DNA of 64,000 nt, taken from Arthrobacter sp. 135MFCol5.1. Its GTDB lineage: Bacteria > Actinomycetota > Actinomycetes > Actinomycetales > Micrococcaceae. The notes under the pieces are model-generated. The model was not told the origin of the DNA. It was given only the letters and a program-made list of their open reading frames with translations, and did not search any database. Below are positions 44,201 through 52,509 of the stretch, one piece after another; positions within the stretch are counted from its first letter, which is position 1; each line of letters begins with the position of its first letter. The translations under genes and the position numbers were made by a program. The stretch covers positions 62,001 through 126,000 of the forward strand of contig NZ_KB895462.1 in assembly GCF_000374865.1 (NCBI RefSeq), read 5' to 3'.

Positions 44201-47200
44201 GCGCGGAGAGGTGAACCAGAAGCCCACGCCCGTGGACGACGAAGTCCGGGTCCGTCCCGGCCGCCAGATCGCCGTCGACGCCACCGCTAACGACACCGAT
44301 CCCGACGGCGACCGCATCCGCATCCTCACCGACGGCATCGAAGCCGATCCCGCACTCCAGGCGACAGTCAGCAGGAACAGCGGCCGCATCATCCTCCTGG
44401 CCCCGAACGAGGCAGGAACCGTCAACGTGCGCTACACCATCGCCGATGACCGGGACGCCACCGCCCAGGCCACCATCCGCCTGGTCGTCGATAACAACGT
44501 GCCCCTGAAGGCGCCGATCGCCCGTGACGACAGGGTGACCTCAGCCCAGGCAATGGGCAAGACCGCCGTCGACGTCCCGGTCCTGAAGAATGACGAGGAC
44601 CCGGACGGCGTGGGCGAGAACCTCAAGATCAGCACGGAGGCCACCACCGCCAGGCCCGGCGGCAACGGCAATGTCCTGGTAGACCTGACCAAGGATCCCC
44701 AGCTCATCCCGTACACCGTGGAAGACGTGGACGGACTGCAGTCCACCGCGGTCATCTGGGTACCGGGCCTCGGCCAGCAGGTTCCCACCCTGGCCAAGGA
44801 CGACGTCATCGAGGTGGTAGCGGGCCAGTCCGTCGACGTAAACCTCAACGAATGGGTAAAGGTCCGCGAGGGCAGGTCGCCCCGGCTGACCCAGGCGGAC
44901 CGGATCAAGCTCATCGGCGCCGACGGCGGCAACCCCGTCATTGGCGACGGCACCGGCCTGAAATACACCGCGGGAACAGACTACGTGGGCCCCGGGTCCC
45001 TGACGTTCGAGGTGACGGACGGAACCGGACCGGACGATCCCGCCGGCCTGAAGTCCACCCTCAGCATCCGCACCAAGGTGCTTCCGGACCCCAACAAGAA
45101 CAACCCGCCCGAGCTGCTTGGCTCGGACGTGGACGTTCCCAAGGGCGACACTGCCAGCACGGACCTGGGCAAGCTGACTTCCGATCCGGACCAGGGCGAC
45201 CTCGAAAAGATGAAGTATGAACTGGTGGGCGGAGCGCCCGGCGGCTTCAACGTCAGCATCGACGGCAAGACCCTGAAGGCTTCGGCGGCGGACTCCACCG
45301 CCACCGGGACCAGGGCCGCCGTCCAGGTCAAGGCCAGGGATCCGCGCGGGCTTGAGGCAACGGCCACGTACCAGCTTTCGGTGACCGCCTCGAACCGGCC
45401 CAAGCCGGTGGCCAACGACGACGTCGAAGCGAACGCCGCCGCGGGCAAGCCCGTCACCATCAACGTGCTCGCCAACGACGCCAACCCGTTCCCGGAGACC
45501 CCGCTGAAGATCATTGCCGCAAACACCGAAACGGGCACCGGCAACGTAGGCGTCAATGGCGACTCGGTGACCGTCACTCCGGCGCCCGGTTTTACCGGGA
45601 CCATGGTGGTGGCCTACACCGTGGAGGACAAGACCGGTGACGCGTCCCGGCATGCCACGGCGCGCATCCGCTTGACCGTCAAGGACAAGCCCGCGGCCCC
45701 CACCACGGCGCAGGCACAGAGCGTGGGTGACCGCACGGCGCTGCTAAACTGGACCGCCCCGGCCGACAGGGGCTCGCCCATCACCAAGTACACGGTGTAT
45801 GGCGAGGGCGGGTTCCGCCAGGATTGCCCGGCCAACACCTGCACCCTTAATGGCCTGACCAACAACACCACCTACCACTTCCAGGTGACGGCCACGAACG
45901 AGTTCGGCGAGTCCGACCGCTCGCCGGCCTCGGCCGATGTCCGGCCGGACGTGAAGCCGGATACCCCTTTGGCGCCCTCGCTGAAATTTGGCGACAAGCA
46001 GCTGACCGTCAACTGGACCCAGCCCGCCAGCAAGGGATCGCCGGTGAAGTCCTACGACCTGGAAATCTCGCCGGCACCGGCAGGCCAGAACGCACAGATC
46101 CAGGGCCTGACGTCGGTCAGCTATGTCTGGAAGGGGCTGCAGAACGGCGTTTCCTACAAGGTCCGGGTCCTGGCACGCAACGACGCCAAGGAACCCTCCG
46201 AATGGAGCCCGTACTCGGCAGCGGAGGTGCCCGCGGGTGTTCCCGCGACGCCCACCGCGCCGAGCGTGTCGCAGGCAACTCCGGTGGGCTCGCAGAGCCA
46301 GCTGCGGGTGGTCTGGTCCGCGCCGAACAACAATGGTGACCCTGTCTCGTCCTACACCTTGACCACCCTCCGCGGCGGTGCGGCGGTGGCCAGCCAGCAG
46401 GTATCCGGAACGTCGCAGAACGTCACCGTGGATAATTCGGAAACGAACTACACCTTCACGGTCTCGGCCACCAACAAGGCCGGAACAGGCGGCACGAGTG
46501 CCCAGTCCGCCCCCATCCGGGCAGCAGGCAAACCGGGCCAGGTGAGCAGCGGGACAGTCGCGGAAACGGGAACCAGCGGACAGCTGAAAGTGACGTTCAC
46601 GCCGCTGAGCGAGGCGCAGCGGAACGGGTCCACCGCGAGTGAAATGACCTATTCGTACAACGCTGACGGCAAGAGCGGCCCGATCCCAGCCGGCGGTGGA
46701 ACCATCGGCGGCATGACCAACGGCAGGGACATCACGGTGACCATCATCGCGACGTCCACGAAAAACACCATGTCCGGCGATGCCAAGGCGATCGGGACAG
46801 CCAACCCGTATGGGCCGGCAAGCGCCCCCAACGTCAACGGCACCACGTCAACGAAGGGCGACGGCCAGGTGCACTGGACCTGGAACGATCCGAGCACGAA
46901 CGGCCGGCCCCTGAGCTACTACGAGGTCAGTTACGAGGGCGGTGGCTGGGTCAACGTTGGAAAGGCCAACCGCTTTGACCGCGACGCTGGTGGCTGGAAC
47001 CAAAGCCGTCAGTTGCGGGTTCGGGCGGTCACGGTGACCGACGGCGCGATCGGGTCGGCCACCTCCAAGTCCGGTGCAGACCCAACCCCGCCGCCGCCCA
47101 CGGAGTGGAACGTCACGGCCAGCCCCACACGCAGCTGCACGGAGCCTCGCAAGGGGACGGACAGCTTCGTTGACGGCAACCCGTCCCAATGCACGGGCGC

Positions 47201-47384
47201 GGGCAAATGGCTCGACGCCGGTGCCCCGTCCACGGCCGACCGCTACCAGGTCTGGTACAAGACCTCGAACAACCCCAGCGGTATCTGGTACCACCTGAAC
47301 TCGGGTATGGCCTCGGGCAACTGGCTCCGCTGTGACACGTCCAACGTCGGCTGCAACCCGCCGAACGGCATGCCGAACCGCTAG
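41274..47384 (+). CDS. Giant membrane-anchored Ig/cadherin-like and FN3 repeat surface protein, copy 2
   Basis: 2,036 residues; start GTG at 41274 with GAGGGA about 10 bases upstream. It has the same order of parts as copy 1: basic tail (GLKKRHKKAAAG), membrane helix ~19-38, propeller-like region to ~385, about 11 Ig/cadherin-like repeats (VLDNDSDPDGDVLTA; VLDNDTHPQGQELTV; VLANDANPFPETPLK), FN3-like units from ~1,475, and a C-terminal domain with Cys pairs (RSCTEP; WLRCDTSNVGC). The N-terminal ~350 residues are almost identical to copy 1, the rest is only moderately similar. It is 169 bp downstream of copy 1 and directly before the moxR gene, so it matches the position of the fn3 gene in bifidobacterial PFNA clusters. 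Confidence 0.85.
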   Translation: MTTLLGKLGLKKRHKKAAAGTAFGVAVAVVVTGAVLYPGFKTTEVELNDGGVWVVSKSKNAVGRLNYPSRVLDGAVTPASTTFDVLQHAGEVFVDDATGSTLNQVSPANMRLGGDKQLPGSAAVSFGAQTISVTDPASGKVWAVSPSTVNGFDEEASEPVMVGSEGIVSAVGSDDRIYSADPKSGVVSVTGVDANGAVTSSESSTWEGLKGSGDLQMTVVGDKPVVLDAAAGNLFLPGGKRLVLENARDAKLQQSGPGSDFVAVATRKALLKQPLDGATAKTVSFDGEGVPAAPVQLGGCVHAAWSGANKYIRDCTNDADDKNVAVPKASASPSYVFRVNRDLVVLNDVNSGNVWLVNQNMQLVNNWDDVVPPKNQSDDQDQESADNNTINVLPDRTKPNRPPETKPDAIGVRPGRTTILSVLDNDSDPDGDVLTAAVAPEAAPKSGTLESIYGGTAFQITVPADAKPGTETFNYSASDGRGLSATGQVTLSVVGPDENKPPKFKRGEDTTMLVEQGKTVSQNILTDWIDPDGDDLVLLDAKADNDQDQVKVRRDGLLTFQDSGATAGKKNVQVTIWDGRATVTGKVVVNVQPPGALAPVVNADHVTAVVGQDLVISPLKNDVDPNGGALRLAQVEANGPAELGPVTDGGTFTFRSSTPGPVYLTYIASNGPQSSQGLIRVDVESGNDGGDPVAVHDVALMPTGGSVLLDPLANDSDPSGGVLVLQSVKIPDNAPVSVSVINHSVLRITDILGTKDPLMFEYTMSNGKKSATGSVSVVPVPAPAVLEAPQPKPDEVNVRVNDVVTIPVLDNDTHPQGQELTVDPVLPQAVDPADGKSFVSENTVRFIAGSQPKTVRAIYNAVDPQGQKSAAAVTIHILPLEGAENSRPQPRNLTARVVAAGTVRIPVPLDGIDPDGDSVQLTGIDSTPAMGTATVGSNFIDFTAAGDGAGTDTFRYKVVDRQGAVNTGTVTVGIAPRGEVNQKPTPVDDEVRVRPGRQIAVDATANDTDPDGDRIRILTDGIEADPALQATVSRNSGRIILLAPNEAGTVNVRYTIADDRDATAQATIRLVVDNNVPLKAPIARDDRVTSAQAMGKTAVDVPVLKNDEDPDGVGENLKISTEATTARPGGNGNVLVDLTKDPQLIPYTVEDVDGLQSTAVIWVPGLGQQVPTLAKDDVIEVVAGQSVDVNLNEWVKVREGRSPRLTQADRIKLIGADGGNPVIGDGTGLKYTAGTDYVGPGSLTFEVTDGTGPDDPAGLKSTLSIRTKVLPDPNKNNPPELLGSDVDVPKGDTASTDLGKLTSDPDQGDLEKMKYELVGGAPGGFNVSIDGKTLKASAADSTATGTRAAVQVKARDPRGLEATATYQLSVTASNRPKPVANDDVEANAAAGKPVTINVLANDANPFPETPLKIIAANTETGTGNVGVNGDSVTVTPAPGFTGTMVVAYTVEDKTGDASRHATARIRLTVKDKPAAPTTAQAQSVGDRTALLNWTAPADRGSPITKYTVYGEGGFRQDCPANTCTLNGLTNNTTYHFQVTATNEFGESDRSPASADVRPDVKPDTPLAPSLKFGDKQLTVNWTQPASKGSPVKSYDLEISPAPAGQNAQIQGLTSVSYVWKGLQNGVSYKVRVLARNDAKEPSEWSPYSAAEVPAGVPATPTAPSVSQATPVGSQSQLRVVWSAPNNNGDPVSSYTLTTLRGGAAVASQQVSGTSQNVTVDNSETNYTFTVSATNKAGTGGTSAQSAPIRAAGKPGQVSSGTVAETGTSGQLKVTFTPLSEAQRNGSTASEMTYSYNADGKSGPIPAGGGTIGGMTNGRDITVTIIATSTKNTMSGDAKAIGTANPYGPASAPNVNGTTSTKGDGQVHWTWNDPSTNGRPLSYYEVSYEGGGWVNVGKANRFDRDAGGWNQSRQLRVRAVTVTDGAIGSATSKSGADPTPPPPTEWNVTASPTRSCTEPRKGTDSFVDGNPSQCTGAGKWLDAGAPSTADRYQVWYKTSNNPSGIWYHLNSGMASGNWLRCDTSNVGCNPPNGMPNR
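41328..42391 (+). repeat. Near-identical 1.06-kb block, copy B (matches 35015-36078)
   Basis: Second copy of the shared block. Differences from copy A are scattered and mostly synonymous, with a few substitutions (Arg to Gln, Met to Thr, Ala to Ser). It has regained some C-ending codons, so it is less extreme in codon style than copy A. Confidence 0.85.
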
Positions 47385-47397
47385 CAACCGCATCCAT

Positions 47398-47428
47398 CTT
47401 GTGGGCCCGGGTTTCCCGGGCCCACAAG
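47398..47428 (+). terminator. Strong hairpin between the second giant gene and moxR
   Basis: CTTGTGGGCCCGGG, a TTT loop and the exact 14-bp complement stand 13 bases after the giant-gene stop and 34 bases before the moxR start. No T-run follows. It may terminate or attenuate transcription into the downstream operon, or mark an mRNA processing point. Confidence 0.65.
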
Positions 47429-47462
47429 GCAACTTTCGATCCATCTAAAGGAAGCACATTTC

Positions 47463-48434
47463 ATGACCATGACCATGGAGCAGGCCGAATGGTTTGCCGG
47501 TACGTTCGAAAAGCTGGTTGCCAACGTGGGGCAGGCGGTGCTGGGCAAGGAACACGTCATCAGGCTGACCTTCACGGCCATGCTGGCCGAGGGCCACGTC
47601 TTGTTCGAGGACGCGCCCGGAACCGGCAAGACCTCCCTGGCCCGGGCCCTCGCGGCCACCGTGCAGGGGTCCAACAACCGCATCCAGTTCACCCCTGACT
47701 TGCTTCCTTCCGACGTCACCGGCGTGACCATCTACGACCAGAAGACGCAGAAGTTCGAGTTCCACAAGGGCCCGATCTTCAACAACATCGTCCTGGCCGA
47801 CGAAATCAACCGTGCCTCGCCCAAGACCCAGTCCGCGCTGCTTGAGGTCATGGAAGAGTCACGGGTCACCGTGGACGGCGTGACCTACTCCGCCGGCCGG
47901 CCGTTCATGGTCATGGCAACCCAGAACCCGATCGAGCAGGCGGGTACCTACCGCCTCCCCGAAGCCCAGCTGGACCGGTTCCTGATCAAGACCTCCATCG
48001 GGTATCCGGACCACGCCTCCACGGTCCGTCTGCTCGGCGGCAACAACCTGAAGGACCGCTCCAAGGAACTCTCCGCCGTCATCACCACCCAGGCCGTGGC
48101 GGACATGGCAGACCTCGCCGCCACCGCGCACGTGGACACCGCGGTGCTGGAGTACATTTCGCGGCTGTGCGAGGAAACCCGCAGCGCCCCCGAGACCCGG
48201 CTGGGCGTGTCCGTGCGCGGCGCGCTGGCCATGGTCCGGGCCGCCAAGGTCTGGGCTGCCTCGCAGGGACGGAACTTCGTCCTGCCGGATGACATCAAGG
48301 AACTGGCACCCGTGGTGTGGACGCACCGGTTCGTGATGGACCCTGAGGCGGAATTCTCCGGCGCCACCGCAGAGGCCGTCCTGGCCAGGATCCTGGCCGA
48401 CGTCGCCGCCCCGCAGCAGCGCACCAACGCCTGA
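47463..48434 (+). CDS. MoxR-family AAA+ ATPase
   Basis: 323 residues. Walker A APGTGKTS (51-58), Walker B VLADEINRA with Asp113 and Glu114, and the MoxR-specific ATQNPIEQAGTYRLPEAQLDRF segment are intact. MoxR ATPases act as chaperones that help assemble or activate protein complexes, usually with a DUF58 partner, which is encoded next. AAGGA is about 11 bases before the ATG at 47463; ATGs at 47469 and 47475 are alternatives. Here it may help fold or install the giant surface proteins or the membrane proteins of the operon. Confidence 0.93.
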   Translation: MTMTMEQAEWFAGTFEKLVANVGQAVLGKEHVIRLTFTAMLAEGHVLFEDAPGTGKTSLARALAATVQGSNNRIQFTPDLLPSDVTGVTIYDQKTQKFEFHKGPIFNNIVLADEINRASPKTQSALLEVMEESRVTVDGVTYSAGRPFMVMATQNPIEQAGTYRLPEAQLDRFLIKTSIGYPDHASTVRLLGGNNLKDRSKELSAVITTQAVADMADLAATAHVDTAVLEYISRLCEETRSAPETRLGVSVRGALAMVRAAKVWAASQGRNFVLPDDIKELAPVVWTHRFVMDPEAEFSGATAEAVLARILADVAAPQQRTNA

Positions 48435-48508
48435 CCGGTCCGGCGCGCAACCAACGGCTGCACGCCGGCCCCTTTTCCTTTCCACCGCAACAACGAAGGC
48501 ACACCCAC

Positions 48509-49852
48509 ATGTCCGACGGCACGTCCACCGGCACCCCGTTGACCCGGTTCGCGGAGCGGTTCCGGCTCCTTTTCCACCGGAACGGCCGCCCCACCCGCCT
48601 GCACCCTGCAGCGGTGTGGTCTGAAGCCAGCAACACGGCCCTCCTTGCCCTTACCCCGGCCTGGCGGACCATCCGGACCACCTGGCTGACGTACGTTTGG
48701 CCGGTGCTGTCCGTGGTCAGCATCCTGGGCTGGTCCGTCCTCGCCGCCTCGGTCCTGCTGTGGATTACCGGCCAGGCGTTCGGCTGGCAGGAAGCCACGG
48801 CAGCCGCCATCGCCGCCTTCGCCATGTTCGTGATCGCGGTCGCCTTCATCCTCGGCCGGTCCTCCTATGGCGTGGTCCTGGACCTTGCCCGGACCCGCGT
48901 GGCGGTGGGGGACAGCGCCGTCGGAAGCATCGCCGTCTCCAATACTTCCGCCCGGCCGCTGCTGCCAGCCGCGCTGGAACTTCCGGTGGGCAGCACCACC
49001 GCCGTGTTCCACCTGCCCAGGATGAAGCCAGGCCAGGTCCACGAGGACCTCTTCACCATCCCCACCGCCCGGCGCGCCGTCATCGTGGTGGGACCGGTCC
49101 GCTCCGTCCGGGCCGACCCGCTGCACCTCCTGCGCCGGCAGGTCCTCTGGACCGAGCCGGAAGACCTGTTCGTGCATCCCCGGACCGTAGCCCTGGCCGG
49201 TTCGGCGGCGGGCTTCATCCGCGACCTGGAGGGCATGCCAACCACGGACCTGTCCAGCGCCGACGTCTCCTTCCACGCCCTGCGCGACTACGTGCCCGGG
49301 GACGACCGCAGGCACATCCACTGGAAGACCACCGCCCGGACCAACAAGCTGATGGTACGCCAGTTCGAGGAAACCCGCCGCGCCCACCTGGCCATATCGC
49401 TGTCCATCAACACGGAGGAATACGCCTCCGAGAACGAATTCGAGCTGGCTATCTCGGTGGCAGGGTCCATCGGCCGGCAGGCCATCCGCGAACAGCGGGA
49501 ACTGGACGTCCTCACCCAGAAAGGCCCGCTGCGCTGCGAAACCGGCCGCAACCTGTTGGATGACATGACCCGGATCGTCGGCGCCCCGATGCGCCGCACC
49601 GCCGTCGACCTTGCCCGGACCCTGGCGGACACCGTCCCCAACGCGTCCGTGGTGTTCTTCGTGGTGGGAAGCAACGTGACCGCCACCCAGCTCCGCTCCG
49701 CAGCCGCTTCCGTCCCGCCGGGAGTCCGCAGCCTGGCCGTCCGGGTGGAAGCCGGCGCAGCGCCCACCCGGGCCAACATCGCAGACCTGACCGTCCTGAC
49801 CCTCGGCGACCTGGCCGACCTTGCCATCGTGCTGAGAAAGGCCGCCGCATGA
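48509..49852 (+). CDS. DUF58 membrane protein, MoxR partner
   Basis: 447 residues. Two membrane helices lie at ~65-115 (SVVSILGWSVLAASVLLW and AAIAAFAMFVIAVAFILG). The signature DUF58 motif, YVPGDDRRHIHWKTTARTNKL, occurs near residue 265-285 (given here in part: GDDRRHIHWKTTAR). The C-terminal part has a von-Willebrand-like fold in the family. It pairs with the MoxR ATPase just before it and overlaps the next gene by 4 bases (ATGA). Confidence 0.9.
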   Translation: MSDGTSTGTPLTRFAERFRLLFHRNGRPTRLHPAAVWSEASNTALLALTPAWRTIRTTWLTYVWPVLSVVSILGWSVLAASVLLWITGQAFGWQEATAAAIAAFAMFVIAVAFILGRSSYGVVLDLARTRVAVGDSAVGSIAVSNTSARPLLPAALELPVGSTTAVFHLPRMKPGQVHEDLFTIPTARRAVIVVGPVRSVRADPLHLLRRQVLWTEPEDLFVHPRTVALAGSAAGFIRDLEGMPTTDLSSADVSFHALRDYVPGDDRRHIHWKTTARTNKLMVRQFEETRRAHLAISLSINTEEYASENEFELAISVAGSIGRQAIREQRELDVLTQKGPLRCETGRNLLDDMTRIVGAPMRRTAVDLARTLADTVPNASVVFFVVGSNVTATQLRSAAASVPPGVRSLAVRVEAGAAPTRANIADLTVLTLGDLADLAIVLRKAAA

Positions 49853-52509
49853 GCACCGCACCGGGCCAGATCCCGCAAACCCGTACACGCCGCAAAGCCC
49901 CCAGCCCGGAGTCCGCCTTCGCCCACGGCCGGCCGTGGCACTTCCTGCTCGACGCCGGCGCCCTGGTTGTCCTCCTGGGGCTGGGCCTGCTCGGCTTCGG
50001 TTTGAGCTTCGGCGGCGATCCCTACTACCTGCTGTCCGGATTCGGCGGCATCATCCTTGGCCTGGGCATTGGCGCCGCCAACGCGCACCTGCGCCTGGGC
50101 CTGCTGATCACCACGGCCCTGGCGCTGGCAGCTTACCTGGTCTTCGGGACTTGGCTGGCGGTGCCGGACTCGGCCATCGCCGGTTTCGTCCCCTCCCTGG
50201 ATTCCCTGCGGACCCTGCTCCTGGGCGTCGTGTTCGCCTGGAAGGACATGCTCACCGTCGGGGTGCCGGTGGGAACTGCCGGCGGCGTGCTCATCGTGCC
50301 CTTCCTCAGCTCGCTTATCACCGCACTCGTGGCCGCGCTCCTGACGTGGCGCGCGCGGAGCCCCTACCTGCCCCTGCTGCCGGTCCTGGTCCTGTTCGTC
50401 GCCGGCATTGCCTTCAGCACCAACGCGGCGTTCCTGACCCTGGAACGCGGCATCGGCCTGACAGTCCTCGGCATAGCCTGGGCCACGTTCCGCCGGGACA
50501 TCCTGCGGCGGGACAGCACCCGAAGGGTTGCCGTTAACACCCCGCAGGCCGACAGCGGCACGGCCCGGCGTGCCCAAATCCGGCGGCTGGGAATGGCAGC
50601 GGGCGTGATTGCCCTCAGCGTGGGCGTCACCGCCGTGGCTGCGCCCCTGGTCAACGCCGGCGAGGACCGCAAAGTCCTCCGCAACGTGGTGGTCCCGCCG
50701 TTCGACCCCAAGGACTATGTCACGCCGCTGGCGAGTTTCCGGACCTACGTCAAAGACAAGAAGGACGACACCCTGTTCGTGGTCAAGGGGCTGCCGCGGG
50801 ACGGCCGGGTACGGCTGGGTGCCTTGGACGCCTTCAACGGGACCAACTACAACATGGATCCCAACGGCTCCGGTAACTTCAGCAAGGTGGGCGACGCCAA
50901 GTCCATCAACACCCTTGCCGATTCGGCCGGGGTAGTGCCCACCAACGACTACTCGATCAGCATCAACATCGAGGACTACCAGGGCTTCTTCGTCCCCGGC
51001 GGGCGGAAGACCACCGGCATCAGTTTTGACCAGTCCGGTTCCGCCGCGGCTGCAGGCCTCTACTTCAACCCCGGGACGGACACCGCCGTCACCACCAACG
51101 GCCTCACCCGCGGCGATTCGTACAGCGTGCAGGTTTCGGATCCCGTCAAGCTTGAGCACGGCCAGCTGACCCAGTACGACTTCGCGAAAGTCTCCCTCCC
51201 GGATCCACTGGAGGTGCCGCCCGTCGTAGGCTCCCAGGCCAACGACCTTTCCGCGGACGCCCCCACGGCGATCGACCGGGTCCGCCAGATCGAGGCCCAT
51301 TTCCAGAAGACAGGTGCGTTCAGTAACGGCCTGGTCAGCGAAGGACAGCTGCCCAGCGTTTCCGGCCACGGCTCGGCCCGGATCCGGAACCTGCTCACCG
51401 CCAAGCAGATGCTCGGCGACGACGAGCAGTACGCCGTGGCGATGTCCCTGATGCTCCGGCACCTGGGCATCCCGTCCCGGGTGGTGATGGGCTTCTATCC
51501 TGAGCCCACCAGCCCGGAAAACGGTGCCGGCGAAGTGAAGATCACCGGAAAGGACGTCCACGCCTGGGTGGAGGTTGCGTTCGAGCGCGTCGGCTGGGTC
51601 AGCTTCGATCCCACCCCGCCCAAGGACAACATCCCCATTCCGCCGGACCCGGAAAGCAAGTCAAAGCCCAAACCGCAGGTGCTGCAGCCGCCGCCCCCGC
51701 CACAGGAGCCCGCGGACCTGCCGCCGGACTCGTCGCCGGACGCGCTGGACGCTGACCAGAAGAAGAACAATCCGTGGTTGTTCTGGGGCGCACTGCTGGG
51801 TGCCCTGGGCGTCGTCGCCATCCCCGTGGTGATCCTTGCGCTCCCGTTGCTGCTGATCGCCTTGCTGAAGACACGACGCCGGAAACAGCGTTTCCGGGAC
51901 GGCCATCCGGCCCAGCGCGTCGGCGGAGGCTGGAGCGAAGTGGTGAGCCTGGCAACGGACATGGGCGCCGCCGTCGACACCCGGTCGACACGCCGGGAAA
52001 GCGCCGCCGTGCTGGCCGAGGCGTTCCCTGCCAGCCAGGGAACCACAACGCTCCTGGCCCGCCGGGCCGATGCCTCCATCTTCGGCGCCGGCCAGCCCAC
52101 GGAAGAGGAGGTCAAAGAGTACTGGACCATCGTGGACGGCTCGCTCAAGGAGATGACCGCCACCGTGGGGTTCTGGCGCCGGCAACAGGCACGTTTCTCG
52201 CCCCGTTCCCTGCTCAGCGACGCCCGGACCGCGATGAACTCCGGCGGCGGGCTTTCCCTTCGCCGCCTCCGGGCGGGACTGCCTGCGCTGGCAGCCCTGT
52301 CCGCCGCCGGCCGTCGCCGCCCCGGCACCGGAGGTACTGACACGCCCGGCACGCCGGCAGGTGACCAACAAGGCCCCGGGGCGCCCGCAAGCGAACCGCA
52401 GGGCCCCGGCGCGCCGGAGGCCAACCAGCAGGAAACCAGCCAGCAAGGAACGAACCAGCAGGGAACCAGCCAGCAAGGAACGAACCAGCAAGGACCAAGC
52501 CAGCAGTGA
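49849..52509 (+). CDS. TgpA-like transglutaminase-fold membrane protein lacking the catalytic Cys
   Basis: 886 residues. Five to six helices in the first ~220 residues, a large external domain with a transglutaminase-like core, one helix near ~650 and a cytosolic tail. In the core, the position of the nucleophile Cys (normally G-x-C-x-x-[FY]-A) is Asp525 in GDDEQYAVA; His571 (HAWVEV) and Asp587 (FDPTP) remain. So cross-linking or protease activity is unlikely and binding is more plausible. The tail ends in Gln/Ser/Thr/Asn repeats (QQGTNQQGTSQQG). It overlaps DUF58 by 4 bases (ATGA) and the next gene by 4 (GTGA). The trio MoxR-DUF58-TgpA is a known conserved arrangement. Confidence 0.88.
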   Translation: MSTAPGQIPQTRTRRKAPSPESAFAHGRPWHFLLDAGALVVLLGLGLLGFGLSFGGDPYYLLSGFGGIILGLGIGAANAHLRLGLLITTALALAAYLVFGTWLAVPDSAIAGFVPSLDSLRTLLLGVVFAWKDMLTVGVPVGTAGGVLIVPFLSSLITALVAALLTWRARSPYLPLLPVLVLFVAGIAFSTNAAFLTLERGIGLTVLGIAWATFRRDILRRDSTRRVAVNTPQADSGTARRAQIRRLGMAAGVIALSVGVTAVAAPLVNAGEDRKVLRNVVVPPFDPKDYVTPLASFRTYVKDKKDDTLFVVKGLPRDGRVRLGALDAFNGTNYNMDPNGSGNFSKVGDAKSINTLADSAGVVPTNDYSISINIEDYQGFFVPGGRKTTGISFDQSGSAAAAGLYFNPGTDTAVTTNGLTRGDSYSVQVSDPVKLEHGQLTQYDFAKVSLPDPLEVPPVVGSQANDLSADAPTAIDRVRQIEAHFQKTGAFSNGLVSEGQLPSVSGHGSARIRNLLTAKQMLGDDEQYAVAMSLMLRHLGIPSRVVMGFYPEPTSPENGAGEVKITGKDVHAWVEVAFERVGWVSFDPTPPKDNIPIPPDPESKSKPKPQVLQPPPPPQEPADLPPDSSPDALDADQKKNNPWLFWGALLGALGVVAIPVVILALPLLLIALLKTRRRKQRFRDGHPAQRVGGGWSEVVSLATDMGAAVDTRSTRRESAAVLAEAFPASQGTTTLLARRADASIFGAGQPTEEEVKEYWTIVDGSLKEMTATVGFWRRQQARFSPRSLLSDARTAMNSGGGLSLRRLRAGLPALAALSAAGRRRPGTGGTDTPGTPAGDQQGPGAPASEPQGPGAPEANQQETSQQGTNQQGTSQQGTNQQGPSQQ

